DNA of 64,000 nt from Mugil cephalus (GCF_022458985.1 NC_061772.1:27339501-27403500), one strand, 5' to 3'. Shown: positions 11,518-24,797, counted from the first letter of the stretch. The notes: a model not told the origin generated them from the sequence alone. Made by a program: numbers and translations.

Positions 11518-14246
11518 TTAAGTTTTCTTCTTCAGCTCCTCAAACCGACGCGTTAAATCGTCAAAGTCGATGTCGTCCGAGGTGGTGGCGTTTCCGCCGA
11601 AGGAGGAGGTCGGGAGCGTGTCGGGGACGGAGGGCAGCTCCGGGAGAGCGTTGTTGTCGAACAGATGAGGCGACGGGCCAGGACCTGAGGGGTGATACGC
11701 GTATTAATTATGCAGCAGCGTGTTTGGAAGTGAACGCAACAGCTAAAAAAAAAATATAAGAGCGGTGAGATGCCACGAAAAAAAAAAAAATTAAATAAAT
11801 GTCATGTCATGTAGGTTTATAAATATATGTCTAATTCCTCTGTGGCAAACATCTCCACTACACTTGTGTGGGTGATATGTGCCAAACTTAGAATGAACTT
11901 ATAATTAATAAACAAAGAACTAAACCTGCTTCTAAATATAGTCGCCAACAAACAGCGTTTTCTCATATCCAGCAACACGATGCTGAAAACTCTACAGCGT
12001 CTACATGTCTAAGTAAATTATTTTACTCTTTATTTATGTATGACAAAGACTTCAGGAGGAATGAATGGGTCTGTGGGTAAGTGAATAGAGAAGTACAGTA
12101 GTTTCCGTCTTTGATGCTAAGAAAAACCTAAAATATGTCGTGTCTTATGCTTTAACTGTCGATTCAAGTGTCGGCAGAACTCACCTACGGCCTGGGAAGG
12201 AACAGACGGTTTGTCAGAGATGTCATCAATCTGAAACAGTAAGGGCACGTTAGAGATAACGTCATCGTCACGCAGAAGGAAAATTATATTTGTTAGTGGT
12301 AATTAGAGAGGAAAAAAAGAAAAAAAAGAAAAATGCACACAACAGCGCGGAAGTAAAATCATTTCAAATGCGAAGGAAAAGAATTATGCTGTGGATTTTT
12401 TGAGAAGCCATCACCTCGAGTTTGTGACACAAAAAAATGATTTTTAGGCGTCGACGTCATCATTAGAAAATTTCCACTTTTCATTCCACTTCTGCTCGGC
12501 TCATTAGTGGGTTAAAGCATTAATAATTTCACATTCCCTACATTTGCGCAGATGAAGCAGAATCTGGGCTTAATCTGAAAAACTGTGCAAAAAAAAAAAA
12601 AAAAAAAAAAAAGGTGATAGTAAGCAAGCCGAATAAACTGCTCTTCCCTGAGTGGTTCCCTGCCCTGTCCGTCTCTCCGTCTGGGGGTACGGGAAGGGGG
12701 CATGGTTGGGAAGGGGTCGGTCACTTACGGACTCGTATGTCGGGGGAGAAGTGGGCAGCTGTGGGGGCTGCCCTCCCCCCATGTGGTGCTGGAAGTTGTC
12801 GTAGGTACCAGTGGGAGGGTGAAATGGTTCCTGGGGAACAGGGGGGGAAAAAAAAAATAAATAAAAAAATCAGGTGCAAATCTGAGGGAGGGCTTTATAA
12901 TAATTCTCATCTTTCCATCAGCTTTCAATCTTTTCACGGGAAAAAAAAATGCCTTTCCCACAAGTGTCTGGAGCGTAATAACTGGCAGTGGCTGAGAAGT
13001 TTCTACAACATCATCATCATCATCTAGATGCTTATGAACTGTGTCCCTTACAGCTCCTTTGGATGGTGGGTAGTTGAAAGGTCCTGGCATATGCATGGGC
13101 ATAGGCATGGGCATCGCCATGGGCATGGGCATCGCAGGAGCACTGAAGCCTCCTCCACCGCCACCTCCTCCTCCACCTCCAGACTTCTTGTCGTTGTCCA
13201 CGTCGATCAGGTCGGCCTCCTCTCCGGTGCAAACCTCGGGCTGTCCAGAAGACGGGGCGGGATGGGATGGTCAGTAAATAATTTGGATTACTTCATCTCT
13301 CACGTTGCGTAATAAACAAATAAATACTCCCTTACCCGCACCATGGCGTCAGGCTCATACGGCACGTTATAGTTCTTGGCGATCTCTATCAGGTAACGTT
13401 CCACCAAGATCTTGGGAGGAGCCTCCACGCTCAGCTTGTGCATCAGCTGTGAACGGGTGACATGTTCGATCAGATGTGACATTCTTAAGCAGACTTGAGG
13501 GCGGCCACTGGAAACAAATTGCCTACCCTGTCGTTAACTGTCCCAATCTGGTTTGTCCTGCACAGCTTGCCGTATTCCTTGCTATATTTTGCACACAGTT
13601 GTTCAGACACCTAAAAGAAAAGATCAAAGACTGTCAACGGTGACGCAGTTTGAATAATTGTTGAGAATGTGTTTACATTTGTTGGCACGAAACTTATACA
13701 GAACTTACAATTTTCAGTTCAGACACCTCTGACTGGAGACGAGGTGCTGCCCAAATGAGGGTCGACACTGCCTCCTGTAGGCCAGGATCCAGTTCCCTGA
13801 TTGGTGAAACAGATAATGGTGTAAACAAGGATGTCACAGAGAGAGACTGATGCAGTGTAAAAGCCCGATATCTCTCCCGATACACTCACTTCATAGACTG
13901 AATGAGACCAAAGCGAGCCAGCAGCAGGTCGCAGTAAAGCTCCAGGATCTCCATGGCTTCCACCAGATAGTCCTCCCTGATGATGTGCTCCACGCGGATC
14001 CGCGCCCGCTCATCCTTCCCCGACGAGAGGTAGTCTGCAATCTCCTTTCTTGCCTTTTGAGCGAGCTCGGCTTCATTTTTAAAATTTGCGAAGGGGAGGG
14101 TTAGAAGAACAGAAACAAGAAGCAACTTCAAATGTAGGAGAGGAGGGGTTAGACTCACTTTTCTTCTTCTCTAGGAGTTTGAGTCGGTTGATGACCAGCC
14201 GGAGGTTGACTCTTAGCCTCTCCGCTTTAAATCCTCCCCCCAGCAT
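11518..14246 (-). CDS. ist1: IST1, ESCRT-III-associated factor
   Basis: Nine coding exons: 14159-14246, 13890-14070, 13709-13796, 13527-13610, 13336-13446, 13052-13240, 12729-12830, 12185-12230, 11518-11684; 1056 nt, 351 residues. It starts MLGGGFKAERLRVNLRL and keeps the near-invariant helical Ist1 core (RIRVEHIIREDYLVEAM; LYCDLLLARFGLIQ; KLCRTNQIGTVNDRLMHK). A low-complexity linker holds 11 glycines then Met-Pro repeats. The tail has LPELPSVPDTLP (MIM2-like) and ends DDIDFDDLTRRFEELKKKT, the MIM1 helix that binds MIT domains of VPS4 and spastin in known IST1. It acts in multivesicular body sorting, cytokinetic abscission and endosomal tubule scission. The exon 2 acceptor (aatgaag) is odd, with almost no pyrimidine tract, but it restores the conserved KKKTELAQ. 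Poly-Gly length varies by microsatellite change. Confidence 0.97.
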
Positions 14247-14309
14247 GATGATCTGTGATCTGTGAAGGAGAACATGAGTGGAGCAAATAGAGAGTTTAAA
14301 ATTCACTGC

Positions 14310-14870
14310 AATTTATAAGGCATCAATAACAATACAAATTGTCTCAAAGCGCTTTCCAAAACCCAGTCTGAGACTTTCTGGGGAAAGGACTAAGGAGACG
14401 GCGGCAAAAAAAAACTCATATGGAGGGAGTCGTCTGCATAAGGCCAGACAGAAAAAGAGCAGGAGGAACAAGATCAGCATGCATCCAATTAAAGCATGCA
14501 TGTAGAATCTAATCATGAGCTTAAAAATGAACATAAACAAGAGTAGAGCAGCACAAAACTGCTAGTGACAACGGTTTTATTTATGTAGCGTTACAAAACG
14601 CTTGGCCTGAGACCCCCAGAATCTTAAGCTCATATGGAGGGAGCCATCTGCTGGAGGCTGGTGGGGCAGAGACAGAAAAATAGAAGGAGGAGAGCAGCAA
14701 GAGGAATCAGGAAGAGATCTTAAGAAGACATATATATATAGAATATAATTGTAATATATGGAGTAGTTCCTTGCCACCATCGCCTTCAGGCCGGATTTTG
14801 AAGAGCGCCTTGAGACAATTTGTATTGTTATTGACGCTATATAAATAAAACAGAATTGGTTTGAATACAA
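14310..14870. repeat. pair of related dispersed repeats in inverted orientation, ist1 intron 1
   Basis: 14320-14480 begins caataacaatacaaattgtc and 14570-14860 ends gacaatttgtattgttattg, the reverse complement. Both carry actcatatggagggag or ctcatatggagggag internally. They are two copies of one short fish repeat facing each other, so the transcript could fold on itself here. Confidence 0.6.
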
Positions 14871-15646
14871 GTACAAAATATAGCTGATGCATTGTACGTG
14901 AGAGTCCGAAAATTCTTATAAACAAAAAGATAAGGGCACAAAACTAGTTCTATCACAGGTGAGTTAGTTGCTGTGATGACTGAATATCACAGGCATCACA
15001 GGCCGTGAAGTCTGGGCAGGTTGATGAGAGCAGGACCATAGATGAATAGTATGGAGCTCCACATATTACTTAATCCACCTAATTGACCCCCACCTCTGAC
15101 CTGGTGAGTCACTTAATCATGTGAGCATGACTAACCCATCTGAACACAATGACACCGCAGATTTAACCCCCCCTAAAAAAAAAAACAAAAACAAACAAAA
15201 CGCGCGTGAACACGGCGTAAAACTACGCAATAAGTTAACTTTTAAAAACAGCTACGTGAGCATTAAAACGGCTAAACAGTCCCAAAACAGTTAGCTTTAG
15301 CATCAAAGCTAACCAGGAAGAGTCGTGGCTCTTAACACGCTACAGCCTCGTTTATTGAATTTACCCCCATTTAATCGACTTTAATCAGCCGCGTTAACTC
15401 ATTTTGAAAACTTGAAGATAATATATGAATATCTGTTTGTGTTGCCATGGCAGCTTGTTAGATAGGCTCTGCTTTGTTAGCGGTCTCCTGTCATCGTTTC
15501 AGCTAGCCACCTAGCTCTGGCTCTACGCTGGCAAATTAAAACAAAAAACAAAAAAAACTAACAAAGTGCGCGATACAAGCTCAAGCAGTTTGAAGAAATT
15601 GATCTTTTAAAGTAGCAGAGAGCTCGATAAATCGGTGGTAACTTAC

Positions 15647-15750
15647 CTGTCAAAGGAAATCAGCCGTACACACCAACTTATTTAGGTTTCTGTCTGTGTT
15701 GTGTCGTCGCCTGTTCCACTTCCGCAATGATCTCCCGTGACGTAATGGGG
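15647..15750 (-). promoter_or_regulatory. ist1: non-coding first exon and promoter of ist1
   Basis: A donor (gtaagt) at 15641-15646 follows an untranslated first exon that begins near 15700-15720. Just upstream is TGACGTAA (15738-15745), a CRE/ATF-like octamer, in a locally GC-richer stretch (ctcccgtgacgtaatgggg). No TATA box is evident. Exon 2 carries the ATG at 14246 after an acag acceptor. Confidence 0.55.
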
Positions 15751-17335
15751 GATTTCAGGCGAAGGGGCGTGGCTTTAGCGTCAAACAGCAGGTGTGTCCA
15801 AGTTCAACACAAACACTGTGATTTATTAACATCTTCAACAAGAACTACTCAGAACTGATGGCATTTAATTTTTAACATCTACTCACATTATTAATTCATT
15901 ATTAATTTAAGAAATAAATGCTGTAACTTCGACTTCATATGGCAGAATGTAACTTAACCTATTTGGGTGTCCAGCATGCACCTCAGTGTTCACTTTTATT
16001 GTCCCTCGAGGATAAATAAAGTTATTTGAATCTTGAATCTTGAAGATGTCTCCATTTTGTGCTGTTTTTATACAGCACCATGGTTCTTATTGGGCTTTTT
16101 ATTCAGTAACATTTATCTGACAATCATGTCTAGAGTTAACTCATAAACATATTTACACACGTACCTTTTGTATCTTTTGCCCCTAAATGCTAAATGTTGT
16201 GGATGAAACTGCCCACTGGTCTAAAATAGGGGTTTCAAACATATGACTCGCGAGCCCAAACCGGCCCACCAGATGATCCAACCTGGCCTACGGGGTTAAT
16301 TTGTAAAATTAGAAGTCAGTGAGAGTATTTTTTTCTCAATAAAATTGACACCTTTTGAAAAATTTCCATCTAGTGCCGAAATTACACCTATTCTTCTTAA
16401 GAAATCTCAGGTTGTTGATGAAATGTTTTTTTAAAAAAAGGAAAGTTTATTAAATGTTGTTTACATATATTTTTTTTCTTTAGCTAATTATTAGGTTTTT
16501 ACCTATTATTTATACTTATGTATGCATATATGAATGCACATATATATATATGTATATAGGAGCAGGAGTAAAAGGAGCAGGAAGATAGATCAACTATTAT
16601 TAATAATAAATGGAGAAAGAGTGGGAGTAAATAAGTTGTACTTTTTTCCACACCTTTTCAGACACGTAAGTGAAATTATTATTATGCGTTGTTTTATTAT
16701 TATTATTTTCTATTTTTAAGATTTTAAGATTTTTTTTTTTGTATTTTCATTTCTGTTTATTTGCTCATCACTTACAGGTCCCGACACTAAAATCAGAAAA
16801 AACATGACAGGCTGCAAAATCTGAGGGGGCAGATTAAAATATTAAAATCCAATTTATTAAGATTTAATCTAATTTTAACAGCTCAAAACACAGAAACTGC
16901 TGTTAAAATAACGCTCAGACCTTTTCACTACGGTCCCACTATAGTTATAATATTCTTTTTGTTCGTTTGTTTAAGTGATGTTTACTACTGGTAGTGTCAT
17001 CCAGGCTGTGGTATATTTCTAAAACAAAGCTGGAAAAACTTGCTTGTGACTGAATGACTCATGTGGAGGTTTTTACACACACCTGAAACTCATTAGTCTA
17101 TTCAAGGATCACCTGTAATTAGATGATGCTGCTCATCAACTATCACTGGTTCCCTACTGACCCATTTATGGCCAGAAACCTGGTGTGTATTTGGTGACAA
17201 TGTGTTCAAATCGAGCGTTTTTTTTCTCCTTTAAGTAAGAATGTTCACTTATTTCAGGTAGTGTAGTTATAATCCAAACATTAATCCATAATAAAAGCCA
17301 TAAAACAATCATGTTATGGACTGTTTTTGAGATAC
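15751..17335. other. spacer between ist1 and mphosph10
   Basis: Holds a LINE 3' tail at 15985-16045 (ttgtccctcgaggataaata then repeated gaatctt). The remainder is AT-rich with T-runs and TATT repeats near 16690. No convincing gene is visible. Confidence 0.5.
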
Positions 17336-17341
17336 ACACCA

Positions 17342-17347
17342 TTTATT
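17342..17347 (-). terminator. mphosph10: poly(A) signal of mphosph10
   Basis: tttatt on plus (AATAAA on minus), about 180 nt beyond the mphosph10 stop at 17526. Confidence 0.5.
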
Positions 17348-17525
17348 ATTGGGTTAAAGTGTTGTATTCATCACAAATAGACGCAAACACGTCTGAGCAC
17401 TTGACAAGTTTTTAATAAAAATGGAAACATTTTACAAGGACTTTCTGGTTTAATATATTGCGGCTTATTCATAAAGAATCTGTACAGTGAAAAGGTCACA
17501 ATCCACAACGAACCATTACAGGTTG

Positions 17526-20500
17526 TTATAACTTGAGTTTGGTGACAGAAAGCTGCTTTTGTTTCTTCTTCTTTGACGACTGGTCCTTTGCTCCTTTGAT
17601 CTGACTTTTCACCTGGTCCTGCAGCTGAGTGAAGAAAGCCTGAGAGGAACGCAGAGCCTTGTCCTTTCCCTCATCCTGAAACAGAGCAGAACACATTCGG
17701 GATCGTTAGAAGGAGGTTACGTTTATGTGGGCGTTGAAAAGGTGCTCAAGACATTTGACGGCCTAAAATAGATGACCCAGTTTGTGATGGCAACATAGAG
17801 CTAACGTGTCTCAGCTGACTGCTACGACTAGAGCTTGTTTATTTGGTTCATTTAACACTTGAGTTGATTCAGTCTGAAGTGGAAGAAGTGCTTGTCCCAT
17901 AATATGATATAAAATTATCAATGTTAAAAGGGCTCTATGACAAAAACATTAACTGAAAGCATTAAAAAGTGGTTGCAGTCAGAGAGATGCAGCAAATACA
18001 TGCACCGATCAGCCATAACATTATGACTTCAGGCTCATTTAAGGTTCTGCAGATGCCTCAGGAAGTTCAGGGGCCTCATAAAAAAAAGGGAGCGTGCTCT
18101 CAAAAACTTTTTCACAGCAAAATTCAGACGTATCAAGAGTGAAATGACCGTGGAAATATGCGTGGCCTTGCATTCAAACGGTGCCGAATACAAAACATGT
18201 GGTGTTAAGTGTCAACAGTGAAATGAGTGTGGAAATGTGCGGTGCCTCATGCAGACTTCATCGGCTGCTGCGCAGCTACAGCTGTTGATCCTTTGGCGAC
18301 ACTTAGAGGTGATGCACGGAAACTGTCATGATACTGTATTGGCGACACTTTGGGGGGTGGGCAGACTTCCCCTGCTTTATATGCACCTTGATATCGGACC
18401 AATTATTTTTTCAATTTAGCATGTGTGTGGTTTTCTTTACATTTTAGAGCACAGGGACTATCGATAGAATTTGACGTAAATTTGTAAACTGTCCCGCCTC
18501 ACACTCCAGTCCAGAAGGTGGCGGTAATGCAGCTAACAGTTGTTTGCCAACTGCCCTTAAAGAAGAAGAAGAAGAAGGAGAAGGAGGAGGAGGAGGAGGA
18601 GGAGGAGGAGGAGGTACTCCAACATGTGTTCTCAATTCAAAGTGATTGGGACACAAGGGAACGGTGCTTGGATTCATGTGTACGCACATTCTTCAAACAT
18701 CAGGATTTTGGGTCGAGCAGCGTTTTGTGGGTTTGAGCATTAAAAATCTACACAAGTGTTTGTATGTGAGGCCCCAGGTCTTTCAATGTGTGCAGCGAGT
18801 TACAAATTAATCCAGACGGTTGGACATGTGACCGGTAGGGAGTTGGAGACGTTTTTCTCAGGTGAAAAAAAAAACAAATTATTCCCTTAATCGGACTTAA
18901 TTGCATGTAAACTCGTTACTCCGACTAAAATCAGAGTTCTCATTATCCGATTAAGATAATGCGATTGTAATTCGGTTTTCACCGGCATTTACACGCTGAA
19001 TCAGACTGCAACAGGATTTGATGTGATAATCCACATTTTTCCTCGTCTCTCTGTATTCACTGATACATTTCACCGTGTTTTTTGTCACTCATTTTTATGA
19101 GTTTATAGCAGGTTTTGCAAGACTTGAGATTTCTTTTTTTTTGTGTGTGGTGAATGTGCCGGTCCTGGATGTGAAGAGAACCGAGCAAAGAGACGTCAGA
19201 CGAAGCGCTCACCTTGAGTATCGTGGCTTTGCCTCCCTTCGTGAGTTTCTTCAGGGTTTCCGTGACTTCGGCCTTCGAAGGCTTCTTGTTCTCCCCGGCT
19301 TTACTGGCCTCTTTGAGTTTCTGCCTCTGCTCTTTCTCCCGGATCTTCAGACGCTTCACCTTCTTCTTGTGGCGCCTCTCGCGCTTCTTGTCCGTCGAGG
19401 TCTTCTCCGTGGCGCCCAGTACGTCTCCTGCCTTGTTCTTCTCCTGGGGTCAGGTGAGAGCATTGTGAGACATTCAGCTAAATTAAACATATATTAAGAT
19501 ACGAGACGCGATGAGTTTGTGACGAACCTTGACTTCTTGTGGTGCGAGGAGTGTGGCGTCGCTAGTGCCGACCGGAGCCACCTCCTCCATCACAATGGAT
19601 GGTAGATTAGAAACCACTTTGACCTCAGGAACAGGCTGTGGAGCACAAGGGAAACATGAATGTGATTTTCATCTCAACTCTGATGATCAATTTACTTTAC
19701 ACATTTCTAATTTTATGCATTCATTCTACTAAAATTCAACTTCCTTTGCACAATTTCCTTTTTTTTAATATTCAGATTCACAAATTGAATTAAAGACGTC
19801 AGCAACTTAAATTAAAATCTGAATAAAAAACAGTTTTACTAAATAAATCTATGATTCGTGACAATTGACATCCAGATATTTTAGCATATTCTCATTATTA
19901 TTGGTACTTTCAGTCACTGCGTCAGATAAAACTCACAGGTTTAGGTGTGAAGTGGAAGTTGGACAGAGCGTCCAACTTTATGAAGAGTGTATCCATAAGT
20001 TTTTGAATTTCTACATGGGACGGATTCTCCTCTTCTTCCGTCTTTTGCTGAAAAAAAACAAAACAAAAAAAACAACACGTATGAAGCACGGATTCTTATC
20101 TGTCAAAGAGAAGCAATAAAAAGGAGATGATGGTCAAACCTGGTTCTGCTTGAGGTATTCTTGCTCGTAGATTTCTGCTAAACTCTGCTTGCTCTTCTCG
20201 TGGTCCAGCGTTAACCTCTTCTTGTACTCAAACACCTCCTCTTTGGGTTTCTCCTTTCGGACCACGTCATCAAACACCTTCCAGAAACACGAGTGAGTGA
20301 GGTTAGAAATCAGGCAGGAACAAGAAAACTAAAAATCTGCAGATTATGAAGCAGCAGAAGTCGTTGCTGTGACCAACCTGGTCTTTAATTCTCTGTTTGA
20401 TTATGTCTTCAAGCTGCAGTGTGGTTTCCTCCGTGACAGCAGGCGCTAGAAAACAAGATTATAAACTTAACGTGTGGTTTGAAATGAAAGAAAAGAACTT

Positions 20501-23500
20501 CTTGTCTCGTCTTCAGCTGTAAATATTTATAAATCATATAAATCACAGGTCTTCAATAGGGAGTACGCAAAATATTTGGTTGATTAAACATTTTTATATA
20601 TATATTTTTTAATATTCCCCCACAAATTTAAATACACATTAACATGAATTCAACATATTTTAGTAAAGGGATAAATGGAGGCAGAAAACATAATTTTCAG
20701 CCACCGTTTGACACAGAGCGCCACATTACACCTGTCAATCTAAGCTTCCTGGTCACAGTAGGCCCCGCCCCTATCACTGCTGAGCCAATCACGAGGCAGC
20801 ATATTACACACACAGAGCCAAATGTTTGCCACCCTACTATTGCACCTGTTTGAAATAAAAAATGAATAATTGAACCTGGTTATTATCTGAAAAGCTTAAT
20901 ATTAGATGCAAAATGATAATAATGATGTATATTTATAAGCAGCACTAGTTTAATATAGAACACATTTTGGGGTCTTTGGCCTGAAAAACGTTGAAGAGTA
21001 ACACTCACCCATCCTGGACGCCTGTTCAAACTCCACGTGCTCCTCCAACATGCTGTTCTCTGGACGAGACTGAGCCGTCACCTCCCCGGTTAACTGCCAC
21101 GGCTTCTCCGCCAGAGCCGCTTTCTCCAGGTCCGCTATCTTCGCTGACATCTACCGGGTTGGAAGATTAGTAAGTGAATCATTTTTGTTGACTTGAAGAA
21201 GGCACAACTGATCATAAGGTATTGGTTAAACTTAGAGAAGTATGGTATCGGAGGTGTTGCCTCGGATTAGATAAAGAGCTACATTAATGTAGATGAGTCG
21301 ACGCAAGGCTACATTCTGCAGGTATTTACAGAGGGGATTTTTAATATGTCATTCAGAGCCTGATTTATAGAACATTTTACTGCTAAAATCATGTCAAAAA
21401 TTAATAATTATTTTTTTTTGGGACTGTTGACAGTATTTTGTGATTTATGAAGTGATAAAAAGAGATTCCCCTCTGTAAATACCTTTAAATCTAATACATT
21501 AACAAAATGAAACAAGAATTTTGAACCTCACTTTAGTCATTATTCAGATTTTTGTTCTGGAAATGTATGTAAATTAGTGCACATTTAAGTAGATAACTCC
21601 TCATTTGGACATTTAAATATGAATTCACAGAAAACCTGTAATGTAAAAAAAATACTTTATTTATGTAAGTAATCAACTGGAGAAGTTTCGTGGTGATATC
21701 CGACTGGTTAAAATTTAACTCTATTCACCTGTAGTGTCTCGCCTTAAATTAGCACCATTTAGAACCTGGTTACCTTTTCTTGCCGCTTCTCAAAAGACGA
21801 CTTTGACTCGGACTTTGCTGAGCTCGGAGCTTTCCCTCCAAAGATGTCCTCCATGTCCTCTCCCTCGCTGTCGTCATCCCCAGAAAAGTTAAAGGTCACT
21901 TTCTTTTGAGGCGCTTTGAGCCGACTTCTGTCCTCGTCTCTGGCAAAGACGGAAAACACAAACACGCTGGAGTCAAATGGAGAACGCTTCTCCCACACAC
22001 AATCACACGCGCCACATAATTCTGTTCACACTTACTCGTCGTCACCCTCCTCTTCGCCCTCGTAATCATCCTCGTCATCCATCTCTTCTTCACCTTCCTC
22101 CTGGCTTTCGTCCTCTCCATCTGACCGCTCGTCTGTTTTGGCTGGTTCCCCGTCCACAGCGTCAAAGAAGTCCTTGTACTTGAGGTTCCTGGAGCTCTTG
22201 GCCTATCAGTGTACAACAACAATCAATATATTTTCTGAACCGTCAGTGACTGACAGAAATAATCTGCGTTTTAAATACGTACAGTGGTTTTCTTTTTCTT
22301 TTTGGAGGACACCATTTGATCGAAGTCGAGCTCGTCGTCCTCACCAGACGGCAGGTCCTGGAAATAATCCACGTCACCTTCGTCCTCCTTCCCCTCGCGC
22401 TTGTCCATGTCATCAAGGAACGTCTCCATCTCCGACAGTTTGAAGAACTTATCGTCCACCTCGGAGGGAACCACTTTTGTTTTGGAGCCTTTTTTGCCGA
22501 CCTCCTTCTTACGTTTCTCTCGTTTCTCCAGAGCATCCACATCAAAATCTAAATCTGAGTCCTCGTCTGAGTAATCCTCAGAAGGCATTTTCTTTGACTG
22601 TCTGGGTGTTTCCTCCTCCTCTTCATCCTCCTCCTCCTCTTCCTCATCAACATCTTCATCATCTATTGCTCCATCTTCCTCATGACCACTCTCCTCCTCC
22701 TCCTCCTCCTCCTGCACCAGCAAAGTCAATGTCTCGTCTGATAAAGCCTCATCAATGGCATTTTTAAAGTGTGTCAGCACGGCACCGTTCTGCAGCTCCA
22801 GCTCTTGCCAAATCTGCTCCTCGTCAAAGTTTTCCACGACCAGCTGAGCCAGAGCGCTGCCTGTGAAGCCTGCAGGCTCGTGAGCTTTGTTGAGGTCGTA
22901 AAGGGTCTTGGTGAGGGACGTAAAGTCGGCTGCAACTCCATCTTGAAGGCTGCAAACATAAAAACACACAATAAGAAAAGGTCAAACATACTACAAAACC
23001 AAAGAGATATTTCTATATAGACTTGGATACAGGTCTGCGGTTTAATACTCAATGAAACAGTATCATCTCATATTACTGGATAATGTTATTATAGGGACAG
23101 TTCTTGAGAAATCGTTTTTCTAAGACGCAATTTCAAGATTTTTCCCATTTGTTGCAGAGTTGACTTCCTAACCTAGAATAAAGGCCACATTTGAGTGGAG
23201 TAAAACATTTTTGTCAGTTTAAACAACACCTTTATAAATGTGTTAATTCATGAAGCACTGACACGAGAAGAGTCTAAATCTGGATGAGTTATAGTCACAC
23301 ATACATCCGGGTTCAGTCACTCAGAAGTTCAACTAGCTAAATCTTTTTTCTGGTGAAAATAAGAGAGACTGGTCGTTCACGTTCGTTTCCACTGTTTCTC
23401 GCGCTGGTTGCACTGCAGACTGTAGCGTGCCTGCGCGTAGCCAATGAGCAATCTCTATTTTATGTTCTTATTATTTCATCTTATCTTTAAATACAGTCTG

Positions 23501-24797
23501 CACACACAAAAATAGTCAAGGACAGTTTCTACCAACAGGTCATCAGACTCCTCAACTCACGATAAAAAAAAAACTAACCTCTGGACACTGAACACACAGC
23601 ATTATCTGTCTGTACACTACAATGTGTAATACGACTTTCACTTCTACTTGTCACCTTCTGTAAATATGCTGTAATCGCTGTACATTTCGTGCTTGAGATT
23701 TAAGGCAATTACAATGTTGTTTGCTCCTATTGATTCACTTCATTCCAACATTTCATTACACTGTTAAGCCTGTTTTATTAATCCTGCACATGGCAAATAA
23801 ATCTGAATCTGCACAATACTCGGAATACATCATTCAGTCATTTTAGATATTCAAACTCCCCAAAATTATTTGACATATCTGTTAAATCACAGCAGCTGGG
23901 TTATCTCATAAAATGTTAGATATCAGGCATCGAAAGAACAGCCAAAAAATATCTGTTACAGATATTACTAGCAACAGCAATTAAATGCATTACAGTAAAG
24001 TGACTGAAGTCTGACCCTTCGATATGTGGACTGAAAAAAATAAAGGAAATATGTTAAATGGAACAAATAATATATTGCCTGAGACTTCAAAAAGATATGT
24101 TCACTAGAAGGAGGAGTATAGTGAGGAACCCATACAGTATTAATCCAATCTATGTTATTAATCTGATATCTTCATATTCATTATTTTATAGTGTTATTTT
24201 GTTTTACTTCTTCTTTCTGTCATTCTAGTCTACGTCTCCTTTCTTGTGTCATAATTGTTGTGTTCCTATAAGCACTACATTGTATTATAAAACTTGAAAA
24301 ACAGCACATATGTTTAATATTATTCTTTATTTATCATTTGGAATGAAAGTGAAATAAAAACTGTTGTTTTTTTTACTTATGTTAGGTACCACGTACACAC
24401 CATGCTTTTATATGCACAGACTTTAAATATGCTGCTAAACCGATATAGACTCAGGGAATTTAATGAAGAAAATGGCGACTTTTTTTTAACCACATACAAC
24501 ACAAACAATAAAAGTATGCACTAACAGAGACTAAATTAATAATAAATACCCTCTTAAACCCTCACTATAATACTTATTATTCCCTGTGATGGCGTGATCC
24601 TAACAGTGGAGTTAGGGCAGTTAGCTTCCGGTTAGCTCGCTACCACATTTCTCTACAGAGACGCAACAACTATTTTTTAACAACAAACACAACAACACAA
24701 AAAAATCTTGCCTTAAAAACTTCTCCGGCTGTGCGGTGTTGGCGTTTATTGTCTTCACGCAGTCCTCCAGCACACTCCACACATCCCCACTAGCCAT
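17526..24797 (-). CDS. mphosph10: MPHOSPH10, U3 snoRNP component (yeast Mpp10)
   Basis: Eleven exons: 24712-24797, 22283-22949, 22036-22202, 21774-21939, 21009-21150, 20378-20445, 20140-20277, 19937-20047, 19528-19635, 19213-19443, 17526-17675; 2034 nt, 677 residues (human about 681). In the nucleolar small-subunit processome, Mpp10 works with Imp3 and Imp4 in early 18S rRNA cleavage. The N-terminal region is conserved ([19 protein letters not shown]), followed by long Glu/Asp tracts with [15 protein letters not shown], then [47 protein letters not shown]-like and [10 protein letters not shown] motifs, [18 protein letters not shown], and a basic C-terminus ([15 protein letters not shown]; ends LSVTKLKL). 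Start at 24797 (MASGDV) is preferred because its context aaccATGg is strong; an in-frame ATG five codons upstream is weaker. Intron 1 is GC-AG. Confidence 0.97.
17999..18035 (+). repeat. terminal fragment of the Tc1/mariner-like repeat
   Basis: Reads accgatcagccataacatta then tgacttcagg. It is the same terminal sequence as the copies at 3618 and 27752 and lies in the last mphosph10 intron. Confidence 0.5.
18340..18615 (+). repeat. non-LTR retrotransposon 3' end with GAA/GGA tail
   Basis: Contains actccagtccagaaggtggc, then ggtaatgcagc, ttgccaactgccc and a tail of aag and gga triplets (18559-18615). I recognise this 3' terminus from many fish genomes. Plus orientation, in the last intron of mphosph10. 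Confidence 0.55.
18838..19022. repeat. partial copy of the TIR MITE family
   Basis: Contains ttaattgcatgtaaactcgt, tctcattatccgattaagat and aatgcgattgtaattcggtt, as in the intact element at 6752-7245. Only one end of the family is present. Confidence 0.55.
20548..20880. repeat. dispersed repeat, mphosph10 intron
   Basis: Landmarks ggtcttcaatagggagtacg, aatatttggttgattaaac, ttaacatgaattcaacatat and gccccgcccctatcactgct. Relatives at 1985-2880 and, in the opposite orientation, 53779-54118. It has no coding capacity, and I know it as a common unclassified fish repeat. Confidence 0.55.
21320..21484. mobile_element. 165-bp MITE with about 18-bp inverted ends
   Basis: Left end aggtatttacagagggga; right end tcccctctgtaaatacct. 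The inner part is AT-rich and non-coding. It lies between mphosph10 exons 4 and 5. No clear target duplication is seen. Confidence 0.6.
23515..23815 (+). repeat. LINE 3' tail in mphosph10 intron 1
   Basis: Contains ccaacaggtcatcagactcc, tcaactcacg, ctctggacactga and a terminal aaataaatctgaatctg. This is the usual layout of the 3' end of an L2/Rex-type non-LTR retrotransposon. Plus orientation, antisense to the host gene. Confidence 0.55.

Noticed and set aside
12725-13201. 158-codon minus-strand ORF
   Set aside because: It only reads through ist1 exon 7 and its introns; the true ist1 exons are shorter and end at splice sites.
22477-22767. Pro/His-rich ORF opposite mphosph10 exon 2
   Set aside because: Antisense shadow of the Glu/Asp repeat codons.
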